A stretch of DNA of 32,715 nt from Mycobacterium sp. 852002-50816_SCH5313054-b. GTDB taxonomy: Bacteria; Actinomycetota; Actinomycetes; Mycobacteriales; Mycobacteriaceae. Location of the stretch: contig NZ_LZIC01000090.1 in NCBI RefSeq assembly GCF_001667185.1, positions 1-32,715 of the forward strand, in the 5' to 3' direction. The notes below the pieces were generated by a model, which worked only from the letters and a program-made list of their open reading frames with translations, was not told the DNA's origin and did not search any database. Made by a program: the position numbers and the translations under genes. Below, one piece after another: positions 7,307-16,052 of this stretch. Position 1 is the stretch's first letter. Every line of letters begins with the position of its first letter.

Positions 7307-8794
7307 CTACTTGCTGGCGGTGCTGGCTCGCTGGGCCGGGACCACCACCTGGCTGGGCGGCGCGGACGGGGCCGACAAAGTGGGCAGCGGGGTCCGCGCG
7401 ACCCCCGGGGTGCCGAGCCTGCCGGCCAGCCACGGCAGCGCGGCCGCGAAAGCCCGGTCCGCAAACGGCCAGTCGTGCTTGCCAGGCTGGGGAAGGACGG
7501 CGCAGTCGATGCCGTTGGCGCGGCCGAGCGCGCACAGCGAATAGGCGGCCGTCGTCTGGTTGCTCGGGTTGGCCGCGGCGTAACGACTGACGACACGCAT
7601 TGCGGCGGCGTCGGTTACCGACGGGTCACGCCGCGGTGCCGGCGGGCCGTCCGACGAGATGGCGAACCAGCCGGCCACCTCGCGGTACGGGCCGTGCCGG
7701 TTGATCACGGTGGTCGGGTCGAATGTCGCCCAGGCCTCCGCGTTGCCGCCGAACAGCCTGGCGATGGTCTGGGCCTTGGTGCCCGCGTTGGGGTAGAAGT
7801 CGCCGGCGACGTCGACGAACGCGCTGAACATCTCGGGGTGCATGACGGTCAGATCCACCGCGCAGGTCCCGCCCATCGACCAGCCGGCAACGCCCCAGTT
7901 GGACCGGTCGGGGCTGACGCCGAACTTCGAAATCAGGTATGGGACAACGTCCTTGGTGAGGTGGTCGGCCGCGTTGCCGCGAACGCCGTTGACGCATTCG
8001 GTGTCGTTGTTGAAGGCGCCCCCGGAGTCGACGAACACCAACACCGGCGCCTTGCCGGCGTGCGCGGCCGCGAAGTCGTCGATGGTCTTGACGGCGTTGC
8101 CCGCCCGCGTCCAGTCCGCGGGCGTGTTGAACTGCCCGCCGATCATCATCACCGTCGGCAGCGCCGGTGGCGGGCTGCTGGTGAACCATTCGGGCGGCAG
8201 GTACACCAGTTCACCGCGGTGCTTGAAATGCGATGCCTCCGAAGGGATCACCACCGGCACCACGCTGCCGTGCGGGGGCCGGGCCCGCTTGGCGACCATC
8301 GCCGTGACGGTGGCCGGGTCGGTCTGATCGGGCAACGGCCCGGACGTGAGCTGGTTCCACGCCGCCTGCACGGTCGGGAAGTAGCCCACCCACAGGTTGA
8401 GCGTCAGCGCCGCGCACAGCAAACACAGCGGCACCGCGAGCATGGTCGCGCCACGGCGCCAGGGCGGCGCGCTGCGCCAGCCCAGCACCAACATCGCCGC
8501 GGCGAGCCCGGTCAACGCGATCCACACCCACAGCCCCGGCGGCGCGGGTTCGTCGGACAGGCCGCCATCGACGATGTACCAGTGCGTCACATAGGCTGCG
8601 GCGCCGCCGAGCAGGCCGGCCAGCGGCAGCCAGATGGTCCGCCAGCGCCGCGACCGCCAGCCGACGGCCGCCGTCAGCACGACCGCGGCACCGACCTGGA
8701 CCGTCGCCGGCACCCAGCCGTGCATCAGGGAGGTGTGACTACTCGCCAGCAACTGCGCCGTGGGGAGGGGCGTCAGGGCGGTCACGTGACTCAT
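7307..8794 (-). CDS. Membrane-anchored alpha/beta hydrolase (Rv1639c-like esterase family)
   Basis: A 495-residue protein with four hydrophobic segments in the first 140 residues (about 27-46, 54-75, 87-105 and 117-139), then an alpha/beta hydrolase domain of the Ag85/esterase-D type that would lie outside the membrane. The nucleophile elbow is GWSMGG with Ser 306. His 440 (GKHDW) is the likely catalytic His, and an Asp in the 320-385 region (for example in FVDVAGDF) may be the acid. The last 35 residues are Pro/Ala rich. It lies 76 bp downstream of lysX in the same direction, as Rv1639c does in M. tuberculosis. A role in envelope lipid or ester chemistry is plausible from the topology but is not shown. 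The substrate is unknown. Confidence 0.85.
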   Translation of the reverse strand: MSHVTALTPLPTAQLLASSHTSLMHGWVPATVQVGAAVVLTAAVGWRSRRWRTIWLPLAGLLGGAAAYVTHWYIVDGGLSDEPAPPGLWVWIALTGLAAAMLVLGWRSAPPWRRGATMLAVPLCLLCAALTLNLWVGYFPTVQAAWNQLTSGPLPDQTDPATVTAMVAKRARPPHGSVVPVVIPSEASHFKHRGELVYLPPEWFTSSPPPALPTVMMIGGQFNTPADWTRAGNAVKTIDDFAAAHAGKAPVLVFVDSGGAFNNDTECVNGVRGNAADHLTKDVVPYLISKFGVSPDRSNWGVAGWSMGGTCAVDLTVMHPEMFSAFVDVAGDFYPNAGTKAQTIARLFGGNAEAWATFDPTTVINRHGPYREVAGWFAISSDGPPAPRRDPSVTDAAAMRVVSRYAAANPSNQTTAAYSLCALGRANGIDCAVLPQPGKHDWPFADRAFAAALPWLAGRLGTPGVARTPLPTLSAPSAPPSQVVVPAQRASTASK

Positions 8795-8819
8795 TGTGAT
8801 CGATCGTTAACCGCCCCGG

Positions 8820-8825
8820 AACATA
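8820..8825 (-). promoter_or_regulatory. Candidate -10 box for the membrane hydrolase gene
   Basis: TATGTT on the minus strand matches TANNNT and lies 25 bp before the ATG at 8794, in the 76-bp gap after lysX. It would give a leader of roughly 19 nt. No clear -35 was seen, and read-through from lysX is equally possible. Confidence 0.3.
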
Positions 8826-8870
8826 ATCGCCGAATGTCCGCCGCGCCGCCGAAGGGAGTTCAGGGCTCGT

Positions 8871-11800
8871 TCAGTGCGGCTTGGCCAGCGGAAACGGCAG
8901 GGTCTCGCGGATGCTGCGGCCGGTTATGAGCATGACGAGCCGATCGATGCCCATGCCCATCCCGCCGGTGGGCGGCATGGCGTACTCCATGGCTTGCAGG
9001 AAGTCTTCGTCGAGCTCCATTGCTTCGGGGTCCCCGCCGGCGGCCAACAGCGACTGCTCCTGCAGGCGCCGTCGCTGCTCCACCGGATCGGTCAGCTCGC
9101 TGTAGGCGGTTCCCAGCTCGACGCCCCACGCCACCAGGTCCCACCGCTCGGCGACGCCGGGCTGGCTGCGGTGCGGCCGGGTCAACGGCGACACGGAGGT
9201 GGGGAAGTCGATGTAGAAAGTGGGCTGCTCGGTCTTGTCCTCCACCAGGTGCTCGTACAGTTCGAGCACGACCGCGCCGGAGTCCCAGTGCGCGCGATAC
9301 GGAATGTGGACGGCGTCGGACAGCTTGCGCAGCGCCGCCAGCGAGGTCTCGGTGTCGACCCGCTCGCCGAGGGCTTCCGACACCGCGTCGTACACGGTCT
9401 TCACCGGCCAGCTGCCGGAGATGTCGACCGGTTCGAGGCGCCCGTCGGTGCCGTCACCGCCGCTGCGCGGCCGCAGCACCGTCTGCTCTCCGTTGGCGGC
9501 CTGGGCCGCGTTCTGGATGAGCTCCCGGCAGCCGTCGATCCACGTCTTGTAGTCGGCGTGGGCCTGGTAGGCCTCCAGCAGGGTGAACTCCGGATTGTGG
9601 CTGAAGTCGACGCCTTCGTTGCGGAAGGCTCGGCCCAGTTCGAACACGCGCTCCACGCCGCCGACGCACAGCCGCTTCAGGTACAGCTCCGGCGCGATGC
9701 GCAAGAACAGGTCCATGTCGTAGGTGTTGATGTGGGTGACGAAGGGCCGGGCGGTGGCGCCACCGTGGATCTGCTGCAGGATGGGCGTCTCGACCTCGAT
9801 GAAACCCTTGGCGAACAGCGTTTCCCGCACGGAGCGCAACACGTTGCTGCGGGCCTTGATCAGATCGCGCGTTTCCGGGTTGACCGCCAGGTCGACGTAG
9901 CGGGTCCGCACCCGCGCCTCGGGGTCGGTCAGGCCCTTCCACTTATTCGGCAACGGCCGCAAGCACTTACCGATCATCCGCCAGTCGCGCACGATCAGCG
10001 AGCGGGTCCCGTTCTTGCTGTAGCCCATCTGCCCGGCCATCTCGACCAGGTCGCCGAGATCGATGGCCGCGGTGAAATCGGCGGTGCGGCTCTGCTCCAG
10101 GTGCGAATTGTCCAGCAGCACTTGGATTTCGCCCGACCAGTCACGCACCTGGGCGAACAGCACGCCGCCGTAGTCGCGTATCCGCAAGATGCGGCCGGCC
10201 ACCGACACGCTTTCCTCGTCGTCGGCATCCAGCGCGCGGGCGATCGTGTGGCTGGGCGGGGTTCCCACGGGGTACGCGTCAACACCGTTGCGCTGCAAGA
10301 TCTTCAGCTTGGCCAGGCGTACCCGCACCTGTTCTGGCAGGCGGGACCTGGACTCCTCCGCCTCGGCGGCACTGGCGCCGCGCCGCAGCCCGCTCACGTC
10401 GGGTGCCGACCCATCGTGATGCAACAGCCCGGACTCGGCCAGCCTGGCCGGCACGGCCGGGTGGTGCCCGGTGTGCGTCTTGCGCCGGCTGAACGGGAAC
10501 GCCAGGAATCCCTCGGCCAGGGCCGAGGCGACGCCGACGCGGGGAATCAGCCGCGCGTCCTCGTAGCAGGCGTAGCGGGGAATCCAATCGGGTTGGTATT
10601 TCATGTTGGAGCGGTACAAGGTCTCCAGCTGCCACCACCGCGAGAAGAACAGCAAAAACCCGCGCCACAACCGGGCAACCGGGCCCGCGCCCAACTGGGC
10701 GCCCTGCTCGAACGCGGACCGGAACATGGCGAAGTTCAGCGAAATACGAATGATGCCAAGGGTTTCCGCGTTCAGCGCGAGGTCGCTGACCATGAGCTCG
10801 ATCGTGCCGTTGGGGGATTGCGGGGAACGGCGCATGAGGTCCAGGGACACGCCGGTGCTTCCCCACGGGACCAGCGACAGCATCGCGACCACCCGGCCCT
10901 CGCGGTCCAGGGCCTCGACCAGCAGGCAGTCCCCGTCGGCGGGATCGCCCAGCCGGCCCAGCGCCATCGAAAAACCGCGCTCGGTTTGGGTGTCGCGCCA
11001 GGCGTCGGCGCGCGAAATCGTGTCGGCCATCTCGTCGGCGGAAATGTCGCGATGCCGCCGGATGCGCACCGTCAGCCCGGCCCTGCGGGCCCGCGTCACC
11101 GCCTGGCGCACCCCGCGCATGTCGGGGCCGGACAGCTTGAAATCGGACGGCCGCAGGATCGCCTCGTCGCCCAGCTCCAGCGCGTTGAGGCCGGCCTCCC
11201 GATATGCCTGGGCCCCCTGCGAACTGGCGCCCATCACCCCGGGCGCCCAGCCGTAGGTCTGACACAGCCCCAACCACGCGTCGATGGCCTGCGGCCACGC
11301 CCTCGGATCGCCCACCGGGTCGCCGCTGGCCAGACAGACACCGACCTCGACGCGGTAGGTGATGGCGGCCCGGCCGCTGTGCGCGAAAACCACCGACTTG
11401 TCGCGGCGGGTGGCGAAGTAACCCAGGGAGTCATTCTTGCCGTACAGCTCCAGCAGCCCGCGGATCGCCGACTCGTCCTCCCCGGTGAGCGCGTTGTCGG
11501 CGCGCTGGGACTGGAACAACACGATCGTCGCCGCGATCAGTGCGAGCGCGCCGAACAAGCCGAAGACGGCGTTGAGCAGGACGTGCGGCCGGCCGGTGAA
11601 CGCGTCGGGATCGACGAGGGAGAACCCGACGACCCGGTTGACGACGTACCAGAAGCGGGAGTCCGGCGCCAGGGTGCCGGGGAACATCTCGACCAGGCCC
11701 CAGGACGCCAGGATGCCGATCACCCACCCGGCGACCAGCACTGCGGCCGCCTTGAACAGGGCGGCCTTGCGCACCTTGGCCCAGAACTGCCGATAGGACA

Positions 11801-12269
11801 GCACCAGGAGCACGATCGCGACGATGTGCACCGCAAAACCGAGGTTCTCACCGAAGGATTCGGCCGCGGTGTTGTCCCCGGCGGCGATGTCGGCGGCGTT
11901 CAGCGCCGCGGCCAGGACCATGTTGCCGAGCAGCAGCACCCAGGCGACCCGTTTGCGCGCGGTGAGAGCGGCGGCCAGCAAGGCCAGCACGAACGACCAC
12001 GCGATGCTGGTGTCGGGGAAGTTGAACAGGTAGTCGTTGATGAATTCCCGCGGGACCTTGATCAGCCACCGGATCAGCGGCGACACGCTGGCGACCAGTG
12101 ACAGGGTCGCGATGACGCCGACTGTCCAGCCCGCCGTCGCCGGTACCCACCGATACCGGGAGTTCGGCTGGCTGCCCGAACGCGGGCCGAAGCGGGACGT
12201 AGCTACAGTCACAGACCGCGAGGATATGCCCTCAACCCATGAAAATCCTGGCGAAGCGCCAAGAGCCAC
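8871..12269 (-). CDS. lysX: LysX: lysyl-tRNA synthetase fused to lysylphosphatidylglycerol synthase
   Basis: A bifunctional membrane protein that charges tRNA with lysine and transfers the lysine to phosphatidylglycerol. This lowers surface charge and protects against cationic antimicrobial peptides. Six or so membrane segments fill about residues 45-260. A DUF2156/MprF-type aminoacyl transferase domain follows (about 270-600, including RGFSMALGRLGDP and SPNGTIELMV). Then come an OB-fold anticodon-binding domain (about 680-790) and a class II synthetase core with motif 2 (FRNEGVDFSHNPEF) and motif 3 (GGMGMGIDRLVML). Length (1132 residues) is near that of M. tuberculosis LysX. The GTG at 12269 is the longest start. 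A second in-frame GTG at 12212 is possible, but the residues between them (GISSRS) match the M. tuberculosis protein as I recall it. Divergent from infC. Confidence 0.96.
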   Translation of the reverse strand: MALGASPGFSWVEGISSRSVTVATSRFGPRSGSQPNSRYRWVPATAGWTVGVIATLSLVASVSPLIRWLIKVPREFINDYLFNFPDTSIAWSFVLALLAAALTARKRVAWVLLLGNMVLAAALNAADIAAGDNTAAESFGENLGFAVHIVAIVLLVLSYRQFWAKVRKAALFKAAAVLVAGWVIGILASWGLVEMFPGTLAPDSRFWYVVNRVVGFSLVDPDAFTGRPHVLLNAVFGLFGALALIAATIVLFQSQRADNALTGEDESAIRGLLELYGKNDSLGYFATRRDKSVVFAHSGRAAITYRVEVGVCLASGDPVGDPRAWPQAIDAWLGLCQTYGWAPGVMGASSQGAQAYREAGLNALELGDEAILRPSDFKLSGPDMRGVRQAVTRARRAGLTVRIRRHRDISADEMADTISRADAWRDTQTERGFSMALGRLGDPADGDCLLVEALDREGRVVAMLSLVPWGSTGVSLDLMRRSPQSPNGTIELMVSDLALNAETLGIIRISLNFAMFRSAFEQGAQLGAGPVARLWRGFLLFFSRWWQLETLYRSNMKYQPDWIPRYACYEDARLIPRVGVASALAEGFLAFPFSRRKTHTGHHPAVPARLAESGLLHHDGSAPDVSGLRRGASAAEAEESRSRLPEQVRVRLAKLKILQRNGVDAYPVGTPPSHTIARALDADDEESVSVAGRILRIRDYGGVLFAQVRDWSGEIQVLLDNSHLEQSRTADFTAAIDLGDLVEMAGQMGYSKNGTRSLIVRDWRMIGKCLRPLPNKWKGLTDPEARVRTRYVDLAVNPETRDLIKARSNVLRSVRETLFAKGFIEVETPILQQIHGGATARPFVTHINTYDMDLFLRIAPELYLKRLCVGGVERVFELGRAFRNEGVDFSHNPEFTLLEAYQAHADYKTWIDGCRELIQNAAQAANGEQTVLRPRSGGDGTDGRLEPVDISGSWPVKTVYDAVSEALGERVDTETSLAALRKLSDAVHIPYRAHWDSGAVVLELYEHLVEDKTEQPTFYIDFPTSVSPLTRPHRSQPGVAERWDLVAWGVELGTAYSELTDPVEQRRRLQEQSLLAAGGDPEAMELDEDFLQAMEYAMPPTGGMGMGIDRLVMLITGRSIRETLPFPLAKPH

Positions 12270-12358
12270 GACGGGCAGTTGCCGGCGATGCCGGCGTGTC
12301 GTCGCCGGGCCGGGCCTCCGCCCGGCCGCAGACGTGCTGGAAGACGCGCCACGGCTGC

Positions 12359-12364
12359 TAAACT
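12359..12364 (+). promoter_or_regulatory. Candidate -10 box for the infC operon
   Basis: TAAACT matches TANNNT and lies about 295 nt upstream of infC, giving a long untranslated leader that includes the terminator-like hairpin at 12545-12568. A GC-rich hairpin just upstream (arms 12308-12315 and 12320-12327, loop CTCC) sits between the divergent lysX and infC transcripts. No good -35 is visible. Confidence 0.4.
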
Positions 12365-12544
12365 GTGGGCTGCGACCATCCCGGTGAACGCCGGGGAACA
12401 GTTAAGTGGAGTCCCACTCCCACCGCTAGCCGCGAGACAGGCTCCAAGCCGATTTCCAGGCGACACGGTCCGGTCACAGGCATCGTGGATGCTTGTTCCG
12501 CGGGTAGCGCGGGCGGCTGGCGAGCCGCGATCGGTCGGCATTGG

Positions 12545-12568
12545 GCCCTGCTTGTGCAGGGCTTTTTT
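12545..12568 (+). terminator. Intrinsic terminator/attenuator in the infC leader
   Basis: A perfect 7-bp GC-rich stem (GCCCTGC 12545-12551, GCAGGGC 12556-12562) with a TTGT loop is followed at once by six T residues (12563-12568). It points in the direction of infC and lies about 90 nt before its start codon with no gene upstream to end, so it is more likely an attenuator. In other bacteria the infC-rpmI-rplT operon is controlled through its leader, often by L20; whether that applies here is inference. The rest of the 389-bp gap (12270-12658) holds a candidate promoter and GC-rich stems but no convincing gene. Confidence 0.75.
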
Positions 12569-12646
12569 GCTGGTGGTGTGGGTTTTCACCGCTGCATCTC
12601 CGACGGGCGTGGGGACTGGCCGCCACCGGAGAAGTAGAAGCCCAAC

Positions 12647-12654
12647 AAGGGAGG
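12647..12654 (+). promoter_or_regulatory. Ribosome binding site that fixes the ATC start of infC
   Basis: AAGGGAGG lies four bases upstream of ATC (12659-12661). It is the only strong Shine-Dalgarno match near the gene and supports translation from this rare codon rather than from the downstream TTG at 12710. Confidence 0.75.
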
Positions 12655-12658
12655 CCCC

Positions 12659-13264
12659 ATCAGCACTGAGACCCGCGTCAACGAGCGCATCCGCGTACCT
12701 GAAGTCCGATTGATCGGCCCGGGAGGGGAGCAGGTAGGCATAGTGCGCATCGAAGACGCACTGCGCGTCGCCGCGGACGCCGATCTCGATCTCGTCGAAG
12801 TTGCCCCGAACGCCAGACCGCCGGTCTGCAAGATCATGGATTACGGCAAGTTCAAGTACGAGGCGGCGCAAAAGGCGCGCGAATCCCGCCGGAACCAGCA
12901 GCAGACCGTCGTCAAAGAACAAAAGCTGCGACCGAAAATCGACGATCACGATTACGAGACCAAGAAGGGCCACGTAATCCGCTTCCTGGAGGCGGGATCG
13001 AAGGTCAAGGTCACCATCATGTTTCGTGGACGTGAGCAGTCGAGGCCCGAGTTGGGCTACCGATTGCTGCAGCGGCTGGGCGCGGATGTCGCCGAATACG
13101 GATTCGTCGAAACGTCCGCCAAGCAGGATGGCCGCAACATGACGATGGTGCTGGCGCCGCACCGCGGCGCGAAGACCCGCGCCAGGGCGCGGCATCCCGA
13201 GGGACCGGAGAGCAGTGCGACGACGGACTCCGACGCGGCGGACACGAGCCCGTCGGCCAACTGA
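12659..13264 (+). CDS. infC: Translation initiation factor IF-3 (rare ATC start)
   Basis: IF-3 binds the 30S subunit, prevents premature 50S joining and checks start-codon pairing. The 201-residue product begins STETRVNERIRVPEVRLIG after the initiator. Residues about 8-78 are the N domain (VRLIGPGGEQVGI), a lysine-rich linker follows (KLRPKIDDHDYETKK), and residues about 95-170 are the C domain (VKVTIMFRGRE). An Ala/Ser-rich tail of about 30 residues resembles other mycobacterial IF-3. The conserved N terminus extends upstream of the first conventional start (TTG 12710) to ATC at 12659, preceded by a strong ribosome binding site. A poor start codon on infC is known in other bacteria, where IF-3 discriminates against it and so represses its own synthesis. 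First gene of the infC-rpmI-rplT-tsnR operon. Confidence 0.95.
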   Translation: MSTETRVNERIRVPEVRLIGPGGEQVGIVRIEDALRVAADADLDLVEVAPNARPPVCKIMDYGKFKYEAAQKARESRRNQQQTVVKEQKLRPKIDDHDYETKKGHVIRFLEAGSKVKVTIMFRGREQSRPELGYRLLQRLGADVAEYGFVETSAKQDGRNMTMVLAPHRGAKTRARARHPEGPESSATTDSDAADTSPSAN

Positions 13265-13315
13265 CCTGACAGCGCGAGCAAGTACGAGCTGTACGACAAC
13301 GTAAGTAGAGGAAAC

Positions 13316-13510
13316 ATGCCCAAGGCCAAGACCCACAGCGGGGCTTCGAAGCGGTTCCGGCGCACCGGTAGCGGAAAGATCGTGCGCCAGAAGGCGAATC
13401 GGCGCCACCTGCTCGAGCACAAGCCCACCAAGCGAACCCGGCGGCTCGACGGCCGCACCGTGGTGGCAGCCAACGACACCAAGCGCGTCAACAAGCTGCT
13501 CAACGGCTGA
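13316..13510 (+). CDS. rpmI: 50S ribosomal protein L35
   Basis: A 64-residue, strongly basic protein of the large ribosomal subunit. The family N terminus PKAKTHSGASKRFR and the central HLLEHKPTKRTRRL are intact and the length is standard. An AGAGGAA ribosome binding site lies close before the ATG. Second gene of the translation operon, 51 bp after infC. Confidence 0.97.
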   Translation: MPKAKTHSGASKRFRRTGSGKIVRQKANRRHLLEHKPTKRTRRLDGRTVVAANDTKRVNKLLNG

Positions 13511-13568
13511 CCAGCCGACCCAGACCCTGACGAACCAATCACTGCCTGAACGAGAGTAGGAACATCCA

Positions 13569-13964
13569 ATGGCACGCGTGAAGCGGGCGGTCAACGCCCA
13601 CAAGAAGAGGCGCAGCGTCCTGAAGGCCTCGAAAGGCTATCGCGGCCAGCGATCCCGGCTCTACCGCAAAGCCAAAGAGCAGCAACTGCATTCGCTGCAG
13701 TACGCCTACCGCGACCGCCGGGCGCGCAAGGGCGAGTTCCGCAAGTTGTGGATCTCGCGCATCAACGCGGCCGCGCGCGCCAACGACATCACCTATAACC
13801 GGCTGATCCAGGGCCTCAAGGCGGCCGGCGTCGAGGTGGACCGGAAAAACCTCGCGGACATCGCGATCACCGATCCGGCGGCGTTCACCGCGCTGGTCGA
13901 GGTCGCCCGGGCGGCCCTGCCCGACGACGTCAACGCCCCCTCGGATTCGGGAGAGGCCGCTTAA
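13569..13964 (+). CDS. rplT: 50S ribosomal protein L20
   Basis: A 131-residue primary-binding protein of the 50S subunit, needed early in assembly. It shows the family pattern ARVKRAVNAHKKRR, then KGYRGQRSRLYR, RDRRARKGEFRKLWI and the IQGLKAAGVEVDRK C domain. In several bacteria L20 also represses its own operon by binding leader RNA. The leader hairpin before infC makes feedback possible here, but no L20 target fold was identified. A short acidic tail (about 12 residues) follows the conserved part. Co-transcribed with rpmI (58-bp gap) and tsnR (9-bp gap). Confidence 0.97.
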   Translation: MARVKRAVNAHKKRRSVLKASKGYRGQRSRLYRKAKEQQLHSLQYAYRDRRARKGEFRKLWISRINAAARANDITYNRLIQGLKAAGVEVDRKNLADIAITDPAAFTALVEVARAALPDDVNAPSDSGEAA

Positions 13965-13973
13965 CCCGCGACC

Positions 13974-14768
13974 ATGCCCGCGGCCCTCACGGAACGCTCG
14001 GCCCGGGTGGTCGCGGCGGTCAAATTGCATCGGCACGTCGGTCGCCGGCGGGCCGGACGATTCCTGGCCGAAGGCCCCAACCTGGTCGAGGCCGCGTCCG
14101 CTCGCGGGTTGATCCGCGAGGTGTTCGCCACCGAACTCGCCGCACAGCGGCACGCCTCGCTGCTGGACGACCAGGACCAGCCGGTCCATCTGGTCACTGA
14201 GCGGGCCGCAAAAGCGCTGTCGGACACCGTCACCCCGACTGGGTTGGTCGCGGTGTGCGACATGCCGGCGACCCGGCTGGAGGACCTGCTGGTCGCGCCG
14301 CCGCGGTTGGTCGCGGTGCCCGTCGCGATCGGTGAGCCGGGCAACGCGGGCACGCTGATCCGCATCGCCGACGCGATGGGTGCCGGGGCGGTGATCCTCG
14401 GTGGGCAAAGCGTCGACCCTTACAACGGCAAGTGCCTCCGCGCCTCGGCGGGCAGCATCTTCTCCATCCCGGTCGTCGCCGCGCCCGACGTCCCCGCCGC
14501 CGTCGCCGCCCTGCGCGCCGCCGGGTTGCGGGTGCTGGCCACCACGATCGACGGGGCGACACGCCTCGACGACGCGGACCTTGGCGCGCCGACGGCCTGG
14601 TTGTTCGGCGCCGAGGCACACGGCTTGCCGGCGGAGCTCGGGGCGGCGGCGGACGACCGCGTGTGCATCCCGATGTCCGGCGGCGCCGAGAGCCTGAACG
14701 TCGCCGCCGCCGCGGCGATCTGCCTCTACCAGAGCGCACACGCTCTGGGCCTGCTCACGCGGCCCTGA
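13974..14768 (+). CDS. tsnR: TrmH/SpoU-family RNA 2'-O-methyltransferase (TsnR)
   Basis: A 264-residue SPOUT-fold RNA methyltransferase expected to methylate a ribose in rRNA or tRNA with S-adenosylmethionine. The N terminus (about 1-100) is the SpoU substrate-binding domain with RRRAGRFLAEGPNLV. The catalytic part contains motif 1 (GNAGTLIRIADAMGAGAVIL), motif 2 (WLFGAEAHGLP) and motif 3 (SLNVAAAAAICLY), which build the trefoil knot. The symbol follows M. tuberculosis Rv1644; sequence does not prove a thiostrepton-resistance target site. Last gene of the infC operon. Its final 14 bases overlap the 3' end of the oxygenase gene on the other strand. Confidence 0.93.
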   Translation: MPAALTERSARVVAAVKLHRHVGRRRAGRFLAEGPNLVEAASARGLIREVFATELAAQRHASLLDDQDQPVHLVTERAAKALSDTVTPTGLVAVCDMPATRLEDLLVAPPRLVAVPVAIGEPGNAGTLIRIADAMGAGAVILGGQSVDPYNGKCLRASAGSIFSIPVVAAPDVPAAVAALRAAGLRVLATTIDGATRLDDADLGAPTAWLFGAEAHGLPAELGAAADDRVCIPMSGGAESLNVAAAAAICLYQSAHALGLLTRP

Positions 14769-15804
14769 CGCGTCCCCGGGCCGGCCGCAGACCGGCCAGC
14801 GAGAGCGTGCCGTGCACCAGCGAGCCGGCCCGCTCCATCAGCGCTTTGGCCGGGTCAAGAGGGGATCGAAGAGCGGCGCGGGGCGGGAAGTAGTGCATCG
14901 GCATCCCGCGGCGGTCACGCGGCGGACCCATGAACGCCGGAGCCTCGACCAGGGGCGCGTCGCTGGGCAACCGTCCCTCGGCGCGGCGATAGGCCGCCAG
15001 CGCGCGCGGGTGCAGCCGGATCTCGTCGGGGACCGCCAGGAATGCCAGCTCGACGGCCTTGCCGAACAGACGCAGCAACGCCTCGTCGCCGGCTGTCCAG
15101 TGCATTCCCGCCTTTTCGCGGACCGCGGGCTCGAACAGCCCCGCGGCGATCCAGCGTTGACCGGCCACCAGCGGCTTGAACAACTGGTCCCAGATCGGCG
15201 TGGGCATCAGCACGAACTTGGGTTTGGGAATCCGGATCTTGAAGATGTCCAGTGTCGCCTGGTTGATTTCCAGCTCGTCGCGGCAGACCCGGTCCCAGTA
15301 CTCCTGGAACTCCTCCCACGATCTGGGCACCGGCCGCATGCTCATGCCGTACATCCGGTACCACTGCACGTGCTCGTCGAACAGTTGCCGCTTCTCGACC
15401 TCGGTCAGCCCCCCGCAGAAGTAGTCGGCGACCTTGATGATGAGCATGAAGAAGGTGGCGTGCGCCCAGTAGAAGGTTTCGGGGTTCAGCGCGTGATAGC
15501 GACGCCCGACGGCGTCGACCCCCTTGATGGTGCGGTGATAGCCCTTGATCTGCTGGCCGGTCTCGGCCGCCCGGTCGCCGTCGTAGACCACGCCCATGAT
15601 CGGGTACACCGACCGGGCCACGCGCTGCAGGGGCTCGCGCAGCAGGATGGAATGTTCCTCGACCCCGGCACCCAGTTCCGGATACATGTTCTGAATCGCC
15701 CCGATCCAGACGCCCATCATTCCGGTGCGGAGATCACCGAAGTACTTCCAGGTGAGCGAGTCGGGTCCCAGCGGATCGGCGGATGTCGTTGCCATGGCAG
15801 TCAT
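14755..15804 (-). CDS. MpaB-type oxygenase family protein (DUF2236, Rv1645c-like)
   Basis: A 349-residue protein of the DUF2236/MpaB family, related to latex-clearing haem oxygenases and common in mycobacteria. The family signature is visible around residues 100-125 (RRYHALNPETFYWAHATFF) with His 104 and His 115 as likely metal or haem ligands, and a second conserved patch at YWDRVCRDELEIN. No signal peptide is seen. The ATG at 15804 is preceded by a strong AGGAGG ribosome binding site. A 16-bp palindrome 40 bp upstream suggests control by a dimeric repressor. Substrate and redox partner are unknown. Convergent with tsnR, overlapping it by 14 bp. Confidence 0.85.
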   Translation of the reverse strand: MTAMATTSADPLGPDSLTWKYFGDLRTGMMGVWIGAIQNMYPELGAGVEEHSILLREPLQRVARSVYPIMGVVYDGDRAAETGQQIKGYHRTIKGVDAVGRRYHALNPETFYWAHATFFMLIIKVADYFCGGLTEVEKRQLFDEHVQWYRMYGMSMRPVPRSWEEFQEYWDRVCRDELEINQATLDIFKIRIPKPKFVLMPTPIWDQLFKPLVAGQRWIAAGLFEPAVREKAGMHWTAGDEALLRLFGKAVELAFLAVPDEIRLHPRALAAYRRAEGRLPSDAPLVEAPAFMGPPRDRRGMPMHYFPPRAALRSPLDPAKALMERAGSLVHGTLSLAGLRPARGRVRAA

Positions 15805-15843
15805 CTCGGCCTCCTGCGCCTAACTGCGCTCACGATAAGCTCT

Positions 15844-15859
15844 GACAACACGCGTTGTC
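15844..15859. promoter_or_regulatory. Palindromic operator upstream of the MpaB-type gene
   Basis: GACAAC and GTTGTC arms are separated by ACGC. On the minus strand a possible -10 (TATCGT) lies just downstream, so the palindrome would cover the -35/spacer region of the oxygenase promoter. Its size fits a TetR-type repressor site. Which protein binds is unknown. Nothing else was found in the 248-bp gap before the PE17-like gene. Confidence 0.5.
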
Positions 15860-16052
15860 TAGAATTTCGGCGGGCGCGTCGGGCGACGTTGTCGAGTCGC
15901 AACTATTGCGTGACTGCGGGCGCCTCCGGCGGGGTCGACAAAGTGCAATAAGGCATCTGAGTATGTCTATTTTCAGACGCGTTGTCGGCTGTTGTCCTTT
16001 TTTCTCGCCGCTAGTGCGGCGGTCTGCGTCGCCGGTTTTGGCCCCAGGAGGC

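Noticed and set aside
8874..12101. Very long open frame opposite lysX
   Set aside because: It is fully antisense to a clearly conserved protein, and its product is a low-complexity Arg/Gln/Gly/Val-rich sequence typical of the shadow frame in GC-rich DNA.
12365..12637. 90-codon frame in the infC leader
   Set aside because: It starts right after the -10 box, before the expected transcription start, and reads through the terminator hairpin. No convincing ribosome binding site, so unlikely to be translated.
12710..13264. infC starting at TTG 12710
   Set aside because: It would remove 17 conserved N-terminal residues of IF-3; ATC 12659 with a strong ribosome binding site explains the data better.
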